Shown piece after piece: positions 22,546-31,421 of a stretch of 33,714 nucleotides of DNA (positions within the stretch are counted from its first letter, which is position 1; every line of letters starts with the position of its first letter). A program made the position numbers and the translations under genes. Below the pieces are notes generated by a model. It saw only the letters and a list, made by a program, of their open reading frames with translations. It was not told the DNA's origin and did no database searches. Source of the stretch: Rhodanobacteraceae bacterium (GTDB lineage Bacteria > Pseudomonadota > Gammaproteobacteria > Xanthomonadales > Rhodanobacteraceae); assembly GCA_025924775.1 (NCBI GenBank), contig JAICHS010000003.1:1-33714 (forward strand). Reading direction: 5' to 3'.

Positions 22546-23355
22546 ATGGATACCACGAAATGGTCTGCGCGCCGGGCCGCATTCCGCAAGCTGCACGAGT
22601 CCGGCTGTTTCCTGATCCCCAACCCGTGGGATGTTGGCTCGGCCAAGTGGTTGGCGCACCGCGGGTTCAAGGCCCTGGCCAGCACCAGCTCGGGCTACGC
22701 GTTTTCACGCGGCCACGCGGATGGCGCGATCGGCGTGGACGAAGTGCTGCAGCACCTGGAGGAATTGGTGCAAGCCACCGGCCTGCCGGTCAACGCCGAC
22801 TTCGAGGATGGCCATGCCGGCGACCTGGAAGGTTTGCGCGCGAACGTGCGCCGCTGCGTCGCAACCGGCGTGGCCGGGCTTTCGATCGAGGACGCGGGCG
22901 CCCGCGACATGTATGACTTCGACACGGCGGTCGCCCGCATCCGCGCCGCGCGCAAGGCGATCGACGACACCGGCGAGAACGTGATGTTGATCGGACGCGC
23001 GGATGGAATCTTCCATGGTCAGGGCGACATGGGCGACATTACGCGGCGCATCGCGGCGTTTGCCGAGGCTGGCGCGGACTGCCTGTACGCGCCGGGCGTG
23101 GCAACGGCCGAGCAGGTTGCGGCGGTGGTCAAGGCCGCGGCGCCCAAGCCCGTGAACGTATTGCTGGGCCCGGCGGCGAAGCTCGGGTTCAAGGCGCTCG
23201 CCGGGCTGGGCGTGCGTCGCATCAGCGTCGGCGGCGCGCTGGCGCTGTCCGCGTGGGCGGGGTTCACCAAGGCGGTTGACGGCCTGGTCGACCAGCGTTT
23301 CGATGGTTTTTCGAGCACCGTCACGCACGCGGAACTCGGCAAGTTGTTTGGCTGA
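22546..23355 (+). CDS. Isocitrate lyase / PEP mutase superfamily protein
   Basis: FLIPNPWDVGSAKWLAHRGFKALASTSSGYAF...LPVNADFEDGHAGDLEGL...GVAGLSIEDAGARDMYDFDTAVARIRAAR. Confidence 0.9.
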   Translation: MDTTKWSARRAAFRKLHESGCFLIPNPWDVGSAKWLAHRGFKALASTSSGYAFSRGHADGAIGVDEVLQHLEELVQATGLPVNADFEDGHAGDLEGLRANVRRCVATGVAGLSIEDAGARDMYDFDTAVARIRAARKAIDDTGENVMLIGRADGIFHGQGDMGDITRRIAAFAEAGADCLYAPGVATAEQVAAVVKAAAPKPVNVLLGPAAKLGFKALAGLGVRRISVGGALALSAWAGFTKAVDGLVDQRFDGFSSTVTHAELGKLFG

Positions 23356-23396
23356 TCCGCGGCACCGCTGATCGGCAAACCGGTCCGCGGTTGCGC

Positions 23397-24686
23397 CTAT
23401 GCCAGGTCGAATGCGGGCAGTTTTTTCTTCACGGCGGCGTTCTTCAACGTGACGTATTCCGGCAGGCCGTCGCGGCCATACGGCGGCGGCGCCTCCCCGC
23501 GGATCAGCGGCGCGAGGTACTTGCGGGCAGCGGCGGTGATGTGGAAACCGTCCCGCGTGATGAACGACTTCGGCAGCCGCTTCTCGCGGTTGGCGATCGC
23601 ATCGAGCTGCGCGGTTTCGATTTTCCAGCGGTAGGGCGAATCGGCGGTGCGCCGGATCACCGGCATCACGGCGTTGGCGCCCGCCAGCGCCAGCTCCACC
23701 GCGGCCTTGCCGACCGCCAGCGCTTGGTCCAGGTCGGTTTTCGAGGCGATATGCCGCGCCGAACGTTGCAGGTAGTCCGGCATTGCCCAGTGGGTTTTGA
23801 GATTCAATTTGCCCCGCACCAGCCCCGCCAGCGCGGGCGCCACGCCGCCCAGCTGGGTGTGGCCGAAGGCGTCGGTGCCGGCGTGTGCGTCGGCGACGAA
23901 GGTGCCGTCGGCGTACTTGATGCCTTCACTGGCCGCGACGACGCAGCAGCCGACGCGCTCCACCGTTTGCCTGACACGCTCAAGAAATGCCTCGGCGTCG
24001 AACACGCGCTCGGGAAACAGGATGACGTGCGGTGCGTCGTCGCGGCCAACGCCGGCCAAGCCCGCCGAAGCGGCGATCCAGCCGGCGTGGCGGCCCATGA
24101 CCTCCATCACGAACACCTTGGTCGAAGTATCCATCATCGACGCGACGTCCAGCGCGCATTCGCGCAGGGACACCGCGGTGTATTTGGCGACCGAGCCGAA
24201 GCCCGGGGAGCAGTCGGTGACCGCGAGGTCGTTGTCCACCGTCTTGGGCACGCCGATGCAGCGGATGTCGTAGCCCATGGTCTTGCCGAGCTGCGACAGC
24301 TTCAGCGCGGTGTCGGCCGAATCGTTGCCGCCGTTGTAGAGGAACCAGCGGATGGCGTGCGCGCGAAAGACGTCGATCAGGCGCGCGTATTTCGCGCGGT
24401 CGTCCTCCAGCGATTTCAGTTTCACCCGGCACGAACCGAAGGCCCCACCGGGCGTGTGCCCGAGCGCCCGGATCGCGGCCGGCGATTCCCGCGTCGTGTC
24501 GATCAGGTCCTCGCGCAGCGCGCCCAGGATGCCGTTGCGAGCGGCGTACGCGGTGATCTTGTGGCGACGGCAGGTTTCGATGACGGCCGCGGCCGTGGCA
24601 TTGATCACGGCCGTGACGCCGCCCGACTGCGCGTACAATAACTTGCCCTTCGGGTTCGGGCGGGGGGATCTCGGAGTCGCGTGCAT
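23397..24686 (-). CDS. pfp: 6-phosphofructokinase, PPi-dependent type
   Basis: KLLYAQSGGVTAVINATAAAVIE...WFLYNGGNDSADTALKL...CIGVPKTVDNDLAVTDCSPGFGSVAKY: GGNDS (Asp at the G104 position) and PKTVDND (Lys) fit PPi-PFKs. Start at MHATP (24686). Confidence 0.92.
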   Translation of the reverse strand: MHATPRSPRPNPKGKLLYAQSGGVTAVINATAAAVIETCRRHKITAYAARNGILGALREDLIDTTRESPAAIRALGHTPGGAFGSCRVKLKSLEDDRAKYARLIDVFRAHAIRWFLYNGGNDSADTALKLSQLGKTMGYDIRCIGVPKTVDNDLAVTDCSPGFGSVAKYTAVSLRECALDVASMMDTSTKVFVMEVMGRHAGWIAASAGLAGVGRDDAPHVILFPERVFDAEAFLERVRQTVERVGCCVVAASEGIKYADGTFVADAHAGTDAFGHTQLGGVAPALAGLVRGKLNLKTHWAMPDYLQRSARHIASKTDLDQALAVGKAAVELALAGANAVMPVIRRTADSPYRWKIETAQLDAIANREKRLPKSFITRDGFHITAAARKYLAPLIRGEAPPPYGRDGLPEYVTLKNAAVKKKLPAFDLA

Positions 24687-24804
24687 GCAGGGTTCCGCGC
24701 CGGGCGTGGCGTTGACGGGGTGGTTGCGCAACCGCTAGCGTACCCCCCGCAACTCATTTTGCAATGAACGTACCGCGCGGGTCGCGCGGGTGAAAAGGAG
24801 ACGC

Positions 24805-25380
24805 ATGCGCATCGTATTGCTCGGCGCGCCCGGTTCGGGCAAGGGCACCCAGGCCAAGCGCCTGAAGGTGGAGCTTGGTGTCGCCCACATTTCCACTGGC
24901 GACCTGTTGCGCGCGGCGGTCAAGGCCGGCACGCCGCTGGGCGTCAAGGCCAAGGCCGTGATGGAAGCCGGACAGCTGGTTTCCGACGACATCGTGCTGG
25001 GCCTGTTGGAAGAGCGCCTCGCGGAGCCCGACACCAAGTCTGGTTTCATCCTCGATGGCTATCCACGCAACCTCGCGCAGGCCAACGCGCTGGATGCGCT
25101 GCTGACGCGTGTCGGGCAGCCGCTGGAAGCGGTGGTGAAGTTGAACGTGCCGGACGCCGCCATCGTCAAGCGCTGCGAGACCCGCTTCGAGCAGGAACAC
25201 CGCGCCGACGACAATCCCGAAACCGTGCGCAAGCGCCTTGCGGTATACGCCGAGCAGACCGCCCCGGTAGCCGATTTCTACGCCCAGCGCGGGTTGCTGA
25301 CCGAAATCGACGGCGTCGGCGCGATCGAGGCGATTGGCGACCGCGTGCTCGCCGCGCTGCGGTCACGTACGCGCGCCTGA
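24805..25380 (+). CDS. adk: Adenylate kinase (short-LID form)
   Basis: MRIVLLGAPGSGKGTQAKRL...HISTGDLLRAAV...GFILDGYPRNLAQANAL; RBS AAAAGGAG upstream of ATG 24805. Confidence 0.97.
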   Translation: MRIVLLGAPGSGKGTQAKRLKVELGVAHISTGDLLRAAVKAGTPLGVKAKAVMEAGQLVSDDIVLGLLEERLAEPDTKSGFILDGYPRNLAQANALDALLTRVGQPLEAVVKLNVPDAAIVKRCETRFEQEHRADDNPETVRKRLAVYAEQTAPVADFYAQRGLLTEIDGVGAIEAIGDRVLAALRSRTRA

Positions 25381-25382
25381 GC

Positions 25383-25943
25383 TTGCCTGCGTTCCTGGCC
25401 AACCTGGTCGGTATTTGCCGGTTCCGGCGTGGCCCGGAAGACATGCCGTATTCGCTGCCGCTGTTGCTCGGACTGCTGGTGGCGTGCGGTGCGTTGCAGG
25501 TGGGCTTCAACCTGTACAACGGAGCTTCGCCAGGCGTGGCCGTGGCTGTCCTGGTGGGCGGCCTGGGCCTGCTTGGGGCGCTGTACCTGCTGCTGCGCGG
25601 GCGCGACAAGGCAGCGCGCTTCGTGCAGACGACGACCGCGCTGGCGGCGGTGTACCTGGTGTTCGGGATCGTGATTGACGTCATGGTCAGCGCCTTGTCG
25701 CTGGAAGCCCTGAGCAAGCAGGTGCTGGCGCACCCGGACCACCCGCCCGCGCTCACGCCCGCGCAGACGTTGATGGTCCCAGTGGTGGTCGCGCTGGTGG
25801 TCTGGCAATTCTGCGTGTTCGTCGGCATCCTGCGCCGCGCGCTGGAGTTTCCGGTCGCGGGCGCCGTGCTGGCATTGCTGCTGTTGTTCGTGGTCGACTG
25901 GTTTGTCGCAAGCCTGGTGGCAAGTTTGCTGGGCGTGATCTGA
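25383..25943 (+). CDS. Integral membrane protein of unknown function
   Basis: Four or so hydrophobic segments (LPLLLGLLVACGALQVGFNLY, VAVLVGGLGLLGALYLLL, LMVPVVVALVVWQFCVFVGIL, VLALLLLFVVDWFVASLVASLLGV); lies between adk and mpl on the same strand. Start may be ATG 25443. Confidence 0.7.
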   Translation: MPAFLANLVGICRFRRGPEDMPYSLPLLLGLLVACGALQVGFNLYNGASPGVAVAVLVGGLGLLGALYLLLRGRDKAARFVQTTTALAAVYLVFGIVIDVMVSALSLEALSKQVLAHPDHPPALTPAQTLMVPVVVALVVWQFCVFVGILRRALEFPVAGAVLALLLLFVVDWFVASLVASLLGVI

Positions 25944-25957
25944 AGGGTCGCGGGCGC

Positions 25958-27391
25958 ATGCGTATCCACATCCTTGGTATCTGCGGCACCTTCATGGGCG
26001 GCATCGCCGCGTTGGCGCGTGGGCTTGGCGTCGAGGTGGCAGGCTCGGATGCCAACGTGTACCCGCCGATGAGCGACCAGCTGCGCGCGCTGGGGATCGC
26101 GCTTGAGGAAGGCTGGTCGGCCGAACACCTGAAGCCTGCGCCGGACCTGGTGGTCGTGGGCAACGCGCTGTCGCGCGGCAATCCGTCGGTCGAGTACCTG
26201 CTCAACCAGGGCCTGCCGTACGTTTCCGGCCCGCAGTGGCTGGGCGAGCACGTGCTGCGCGGTCGCGAGGTGTTGGCCGTCGCCGGTACCCACGGCAAGA
26301 CCACCACGTCCAGCCTGCTGGCGCACCTGCTGGACAACGCGGGCCTTGCGCCGGGCTTCCTGATCGGGGGCGTGCCCGAAAACTTCGGAGTGTCGGCAAG
26401 ATGGGGTCAGAGTGCCTTTTCCCGTGCGCCTCAAGCTGAACATCGTCGGTCGGTTGGGAAAGGGCACTCTGACCCCGGTTTCCCGGCCGCGCCATTTGTG
26501 ATTGAAGCGGACGAATACGACACCGCGTTCTTCGACAAGCGCTCGAAGTTCGTGCACTACCGGCCGCGCATCGCGATCCTCAACAACCTCGAATACGACC
26601 ACGCCGACATCTTCCCGGATGTCGCGGCGATCCAGCGCCAGTTCCACCACCTCGTGCGGACGGTGCCCGGCAACGGGCGGCTGATCGTCAATGCCGAGGA
26701 TGCACGGCTCGCGGAGGTGTTGGCGATGGGCTGCTGGACGCCGGTGGAAACGTTTGGCATCGACGCGGGCGACTGGCGCGCGCGCCTGTTGGAGCCCGAC
26801 GGGGCGGCGTTTGCCGTCACCCACCAGGGCCGGCCACTGGGCGACGTGCACTGGAACCTGCTGGGCCGCCACAACGTGATGAACGCGGTGGCGGCGCTGG
26901 CCGCCGCGCACGCCGCCGGCGTGGATCCGGCATCGCTGCTGCCGGCCTTTGCGACGTTCGCCAGCGTCAAGCGCAGGCTGGAGGCGCTTGGCGAAGTGGG
27001 CGGCGTGCGGGTTTACGACGACTTTGCGCACCACCCGACCGCGATTGCCACCACGTTGGCGGGCCTGCGCGCGAAGGTGGGCCATGCGCGGATACTGGTC
27101 GCGCTGGAGCCGCGCTCGAACTCGATGAAGGCGGGCGTGTACGTGGACGCGCTGGCGCCCGCGTTCGCCGACGCCGATCGCGTCGTGCTGTTGCAGCGCC
27201 CCGAGCTGCGCTGGGACGAACGCCGCGTGACGGCCGCGCTCGGCGGTCGCGGGGTGAGCGTGCCGAGCGTCGCGGAATTGCTGGACGTGCTGGCGCGCGA
27301 CGCGCGCGCGGGCGACCACGTGGTGTTCATGTCCAACGGCGGTTTCGAAGATGCACCCCGGCGGTTTCTCGACGCATTGCGCCACGGTTAG
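25958..27391 (+). CDS. mpl: UDP-N-acetylmuramate:L-alanyl-gamma-D-glutamyl-meso-diaminopimelate ligase, carrying an in-frame repeat insertion
   Basis: MRIHILGICGTFMGGIAALARGLGVEVAGSDANVYPPMS...VLAVAGTHGKTTTSSLLAHLL...FVIEADEYDTAFFDKRSKFVHYRPRIAILNNLEYDHADIF; closely follows E. coli Mpl except for ~25 extra residues before FVIEADEYD. Confidence 0.97.
   Translation: MRIHILGICGTFMGGIAALARGLGVEVAGSDANVYPPMSDQLRALGIALEEGWSAEHLKPAPDLVVVGNALSRGNPSVEYLLNQGLPYVSGPQWLGEHVLRGREVLAVAGTHGKTTTSSLLAHLLDNAGLAPGFLIGGVPENFGVSARWGQSAFSRAPQAEHRRSVGKGHSDPGFPAAPFVIEADEYDTAFFDKRSKFVHYRPRIAILNNLEYDHADIFPDVAAIQRQFHHLVRTVPGNGRLIVNAEDARLAEVLAMGCWTPVETFGIDAGDWRARLLEPDGAAFAVTHQGRPLGDVHWNLLGRHNVMNAVAALAAAHAAGVDPASLLPAFATFASVKRRLEALGEVGGVRVYDDFAHHPTAIATTLAGLRAKVGHARILVALEPRSNSMKAGVYVDALAPAFADADRVVLLQRPELRWDERRVTAALGGRGVSVPSVAELLDVLARDARAGDHVVFMSNGGFEDAPRRFLDALRHG
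26403..26476. repeat. Palindromic REP/MITE-like element, copy inside mpl coding sequence
   Basis: GGGGTCAGAGTGCCTTTTCCC (26403-26423) versus GGGAAAGGGCACTCTGACCCC (26456-26476): 21-bp inverted repeat with one mismatch; right edge CCCCGGTTT matches the 17945 copy. Confidence 0.92.
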
Positions 27392-27400
27392 ACTCCGGGC

Positions 27401-27991
27401 GTGAGGCGCCGCGAGATCCCGCTGTTTCCGCTCAACGCCGTGCTGTTTCCAGGCAGCACGTTGGGCCTGCGCATTTTCGAGGCGCGCTATCTCGACATGG
27501 TGCGCGAATGCGCGCGTGGTGACGGGCTGTTCGGCGTGTGCCTAATCATGCGCGGGCAGGAAGCCGGCGAACCCGCGCTGCCGGCCGCGGTCGGAACCCT
27601 GGCGCGCATCGTGGATTTCGACACCTTGCCCGACGGGCTGCTGGGGATCAGCGTCACCGGCGGTACGCGCTTTCGCGTCACGCGTTCGCGCATTCGCGGC
27701 AATGGACTGGTGATCGGCGAGGTGCGCCACTGGCCGGACGAGCCCGGCGTACCGGTGCCGGTGGAGTTCGCCCTGCTGCCCGCGATCCTCGAGCGGCTGG
27801 TCGAGCAGGCCGGCTTGTCGTGGCGCAACGGGCCGCGTGAGCGCTACGACGACGCCAGCTGGGTGGGGTTCCGGCTGGCCGAACTGTTGCCATTGGGGGA
27901 TGCCGAGCGCCAGCACTTGCTGGAGGTGACCGACCCGCTGGAGCGCCTGGCTGCGCTGCGCGATGCGATGCCGCGGTTCCAGAAGCCCTGA
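27401..27991 (+). CDS. LON peptidase N-terminal (substrate-binding) domain protein
   Basis: REIPLFPLNAVLFPGSTLGLRIFEARYLDMVRECARGDGLFGVCLI; GTG start. Confidence 0.9.
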   Translation: MRRREIPLFPLNAVLFPGSTLGLRIFEARYLDMVRECARGDGLFGVCLIMRGQEAGEPALPAAVGTLARIVDFDTLPDGLLGISVTGGTRFRVTRSRIRGNGLVIGEVRHWPDEPGVPVPVEFALLPAILERLVEQAGLSWRNGPRERYDDASWVGFRLAELLPLGDAERQHLLEVTDPLERLAALRDAMPRFQKP

Positions 27992-28127
27992 TTTACGCGA
28001 TCGTGCCCGCTCGCTGCAGCGTGGGCGGCGGGGTTCACACCAGGTTCGCGCGTCCAGCAACGTGACCGCGGCCATCCTCGGCCTTGGTCTCGACGGAGAC
28101 CTCTCCGATGGATCTTGTGTATGCTTT

Positions 28128-28154
28128 ACACATATACACATTTACTATATGTGT
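28128..28154. promoter_or_regulatory. Palindromic operator candidate ACACATATA-N9-TATATGTGT overlapping a probable promoter
   Basis: Perfect 9-bp arms (28128-28136, 28146-28154) in an AT-rich patch upstream of the 28210 CDS; TTTACA at 28125-28130 could be a -35. Confidence 0.55.
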
Positions 28155-28209
28155 GAAATGATGATGATGGTGGGGTCGCCAAACGGCGATATTGATCAGG
28201 AGACCCATC

Positions 28210-28866
28210 ATGAAACCGCTTTCCATCGCCTGTGCGCTTGCGCTAGGGCTGGCTTTTGCCGTTACCGCTCCCGCCGCGCTGGCCGAGCCTGCACAGGCTG
28301 CCGCGTCCGCCCCGGCCGCAGCACCGGCGGCTCCGCAGCTGCATGCCGCGCTGCGTTCGCTGTGGCATGGCCACATCGTCACCACGCGTGATTACGCGTT
28401 GGCCGTGCACGCTGGCAACAAGGCCGGCGAGAAGAAGGCCGCCGACGCGGTCGTTGCCAACGCCAAGCAGATTGCCGATGCCGTGGCCGGGTTCTATGGC
28501 AAGGATGCAGGCGCCGGCTTGCTGAAGCTGCTGGCCGGACACTGGGGTGGCGTGAAGGCGTTGACCGACACCACCAAGGCTGGCAACACGGCCGGTGAGC
28601 AGAAAGCCATGGACGCTCTGGCCAGCAATGCCACGGCGATCGCAAAATTCCTGGCCGGGGCCAACCCGAACTGGACCGAAGGTACCTTGCAGGGCGCTTT
28701 GATGATGCACGTCAACGACCACAAGACCCAGCTCGACGAGATGATGTCGAATGCGCCGGCGGCCGAACAGGCGAAGTCCTGGACCGGGATGCAGGACCAC
28801 ATGAACATGATTGCCGATGCGCTGTCCGATGGCATCGCCAAGCAGTTCCCGAACAAGGCGAAGTAA
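28210..28866 (+). CDS. Periplasmic/secreted alpha-helical protein of unknown function
   Basis: Signal peptide MKPLSIACALALGLAFAVTAPAALAEP; repeated LWHGHIVTTRDYAL / NPNWTEGTLQGALMMHVNDHKTQLDEMM / DHMNMIADALSDGIAKQFP pattern; RBS AGGAG before ATG 28210. Confidence 0.75.
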   Translation: MKPLSIACALALGLAFAVTAPAALAEPAQAAASAPAAAPAAPQLHAALRSLWHGHIVTTRDYALAVHAGNKAGEKKAADAVVANAKQIADAVAGFYGKDAGAGLLKLLAGHWGGVKALTDTTKAGNTAGEQKAMDALASNATAIAKFLAGANPNWTEGTLQGALMMHVNDHKTQLDEMMSNAPAAEQAKSWTGMQDHMNMIADALSDGIAKQFPNKAK

Positions 28867-28870
28867 CGCG

Positions 28871-29581
28871 ATGAAACACGCAAGTGCCCTGCGGCAACTC
28901 GGCGCCACGCAGCAGAAGCTGCTGCGCAAGCTGCTGTTGTCGCCGCAGGGCGCGACCGTGGAAGAGTTGTGCAAGACGCTTGGCATTACCCACAACGCGG
29001 TCAGGCAACACCTGGCCGCGTTGATGGCGCAGGGTTTCGTGGCGCGTGGCGAGTCGATACCCAGTGGCGGGCGTCCGCGCGCGTGCTTCGTGCTGCTGCA
29101 GGCGGGGCGTGAGCTGTTTCCGCGCAACTACGCGCTGATCGCCGGTGGCGTAATGGAGTACCTGTACGCGCATGCAGGTGTCCAGGCCGTGCAGGCGATG
29201 CTGGCCGAAATGGGCACGAAACTGGGCAAGGATGCCGCGGAGCGAATCGCCACCGCGACCGATACCGCCGAGGCTACGCACTTGCTGGCCGAGCAACTGG
29301 ACACACTGGGCTATGAAGCCCAGGTCGTCGAGGTTGATGGCCACACCGAAGTCGAAGCCTGGAATTGCGTGTTCCACTCGCTCGCCAAGGCTCATCCGGA
29401 CGTGTGCCGGTTCGACCTGGCTTTCATGAGTGCCGCGACGGGGCGCCCGGTACAACGCACCCAATGCATGTTGCACGGGGCGCCGGCGTGCCGGTTCCGG
29501 ATCGGCGTGAAGACCACGGAGCTGACCGGGGTGCCGGCCGTGGCGGGGCTGGCAACGAAGGATGATTCCCGCCCGGCGTGA
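28871..29581 (+). CDS. HTH transcriptional regulator, COG2345/SufR-like with C-terminal Cys cluster
   Basis: LLLSPQGATVEELCKTLGITHNAVRQHLAALMAQGFV HTH; C-terminal WNCVFHSLAKAHPDVCRFDLAFMSAATGRPVQRTQCMLHGAPACRFRI (C-x12-C-x19-C-x7-C). Confidence 0.8.
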   Translation: MKHASALRQLGATQQKLLRKLLLSPQGATVEELCKTLGITHNAVRQHLAALMAQGFVARGESIPSGGRPRACFVLLQAGRELFPRNYALIAGGVMEYLYAHAGVQAVQAMLAEMGTKLGKDAAERIATATDTAEATHLLAEQLDTLGYEAQVVEVDGHTEVEAWNCVFHSLAKAHPDVCRFDLAFMSAATGRPVQRTQCMLHGAPACRFRIGVKTTELTGVPAVAGLATKDDSRPA

Positions 29582-29702
29582 GTGCGCCCGCGGGTACGGG
29601 TCGTTGGCCGCGCGTGCGGGGCCGTTCGCCTTGCGATGGGGCGTATGTCAGCGCACGATAGTGCGCCTGCCGCCATAGCGGTCGTACTTTCCGGAAAGCC
29701 GC

Positions 29703-30125
29703 ATGAAATATCTGCACAGCATGGTGCGCGTGCGCGACCTGGCGACCTCGCTGCGCTTTTATTGCGAAGGGTTGGGCTTGCGCGAGGTGCGTCGCAAGGA
29801 CGTGCCGCAGGGCAAGTTCACGCTGGTGTTCCTGTCGGCACCGGACAGCCCCGATGCCGAGATCGAGCTGACGCACAACTGGGATTCAAGCGAGGCCTAC
29901 GGATCGGCCCGCAACTTCGGGCACCTCGCGTTCCGCGTCGATGACATCTACGCGATTTGCGCACACCTGCAGGCGATGGGCGTCGTGATCAACCGCCCGC
30001 CGCGCGATGGCCACATGGCGTTCGTGCGTTCGCCCGACCTGATTTCGATCGAGTTGTTGCAGCAGGGCGATGCGTTGCCGCCGGCGGAGCCGTGGAAGTC
30101 GATGGCAAATACCGGCGCCTGGTGA
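29703..30125 (+). CDS. VOC/glyoxalase I family protein
   Basis: [44 protein letters not shown]...IELTHNW...[22 protein letters not shown]. Confidence 0.9.
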   Translation: MKYLHSMVRVRDLATSLRFYCEGLGLREVRRKDVPQGKFTLVFLSAPDSPDAEIELTHNWDSSEAYGSARNFGHLAFRVDDIYAICAHLQAMGVVINRPPRDGHMAFVRSPDLISIELLQQGDALPPAEPWKSMANTGAW

Positions 30126-30134
30126 GTCGTCAGG

Positions 30135-31421
30135 TCAGCCGCGCGCGGCGGCGAATCCGGCGCGCGCGGCTTCGAGTGTCGCGCCGATCACGGCATCGGT
30201 GTGTGCCGTGGACATGAATCCGGCCTCGAAGGTGCTGGGCGCGAAGTACACGCCGGCATCCAGCATCGCGTGGAAGAAACGCCCGAACGCGGCCCTGTCG
30301 CAGGCTGTCGCCTGCACGAAGGTCCGCACCGGCTCCGTGCTGAAGAAAATTCCGAACATGCCGCCCACGCGGTTGGCCGAAAACGGGACGCCCGCTTCGC
30401 GTGCGGCGGCGACCAGGCCGTCGCAGAGCGCCTGGGTCTGGAGCGACAGGCGTTCGTGGAAGCCCGGCTCGCGCACCAGGTCCAGCATCGCCAGGCCCGC
30501 CGCCATTGCGACCGGGTTGCCGGAAAGCGTACCGGCCTGGTAGATCGGCCCGGCTGGCGCGATTTGTTGCATCAGGTCGCGGCGGCCGCCGTAGGCGCCG
30601 ACCGGCATGCCGCCACCAATGATCTTGCCGAGCGCGGTCAGGTCGGGGGTAACCGCATACAGCTGTTGCGCGCCACCGGCCGCGACGCGGAACCCGGTCA
30701 TCACCTCATCGAAGATCAACAGGGCACCGTCGCGCGTGCACAGCTCGCGCAAGGTCTGCAGGAATCCCGGCCGCGGTGGCACGCAGTTCATGTTGCCGGC
30801 GACGGGTTCCACGATCACGCAGGCAAGGGTCTTGCCCATCTCGTCGAACAGCGCGCGCGCGGCGTCGATGTCGTTGTAGGGCAGCGTGATGGTGAGGTCG
30901 GCGAGCGCCTTCGGCACGCCCGGTGAATCCGGCACGCCCAGCGTCAAGGCGCCGGAGCCCGCCTTCACCAGGAACGAGTCGCCGTGGCCGTGGTAGCAGC
31001 CTTCGAATTTCACGAAACGGTCGCGTCCGGTCGTGCCGCGCGCCAGGCGCAGCGCCGACATCGTGGCTTCGGTGCCGGAATTGACGAAGCGCACCATCTC
31101 GACCGCGGGCATCAGCGCATGAATGGCCTCCGCCAGTTCGGCTTCCGCGGCGCACGGCGTGCCGAATGACAGGCCATTGCGCACCGCGCGCTCGACAGCC
31201 TCGCGCACGTGCGGATGGTTGTGGCCCGCGAGCATCGGCCCCCACGAGCCGACGTAATCGATGTAGCGCTTGCCCTCGACATCCCACAAATACGGGCCGT
31301 CGGCACGCGCCGCGATGAACGGCTCGCCGCCCACCGACTTGAATGCGCGTACCGGTGAATCCACGCCACCGGGGAGCACGTCCAGGGCCCGTTGGAAAAG
31401 CTCGTGATTGCTGCTCATCAT
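30135..31421 (-). CDS. hemL: Glutamate-1-semialdehyde 2,1-aminomutase
   Basis: [29 protein letters not shown]...[53 protein letters not shown]...[10 protein letters not shown]. Confidence 0.98.
   Translation of the reverse strand: MMSSNHELFQRALDVLPGGVDSPVRAFKSVGGEPFIAARADGPYLWDVEGKRYIDYVGSWGPMLAGHNHPHVREAVERAVRNGLSFGTPCAAEAELAEAIHALMPAVEMVRFVNSGTEATMSALRLARGTTGRDRFVKFEGCYHGHGDSFLVKAGSGALTLGVPDSPGVPKALADLTITLPYNDIDAARALFDEMGKTLACVIVEPVAGNMNCVPPRPGFLQTLRELCTRDGALLIFDEVMTGFRVAAGGAQQLYAVTPDLTALGKIIGGGMPVGAYGGRRDLMQQIAPAGPIYQAGTLSGNPVAMAAGLAMLDLVREPGFHERLSLQTQALCDGLVAAAREAGVPFSANRVGGMFGIFFSTEPVRTFVQATACDRAAFGRFFHAMLDAGVYFAPSTFEAGFMSTAHTDAVIGATLEAARAGFAAARG

Noticed and set aside
25166-27385. 739-aa minus-strand ORF opposite adk/mpl
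   Set aside because: Spans several real plus-strand genes antisense; no family signal.
25958-27391. mpl as a disrupted pseudogene because of the insertion
   Set aside because: Frame is preserved through the insertion and all downstream conserved motifs are intact, so a functional or at least complete protein is more likely.
28158-28170. ATGATGATGATGG mini-repeat upstream of the periplasmic protein
   Set aside because: Too short to claim phase variation; outside the coding region.
29651-29666. GCGCAC-gata-GTGCGC perfect palindrome before the VOC gene
   Set aside because: Short and GC-rich; expected by chance at this base composition and without further context.
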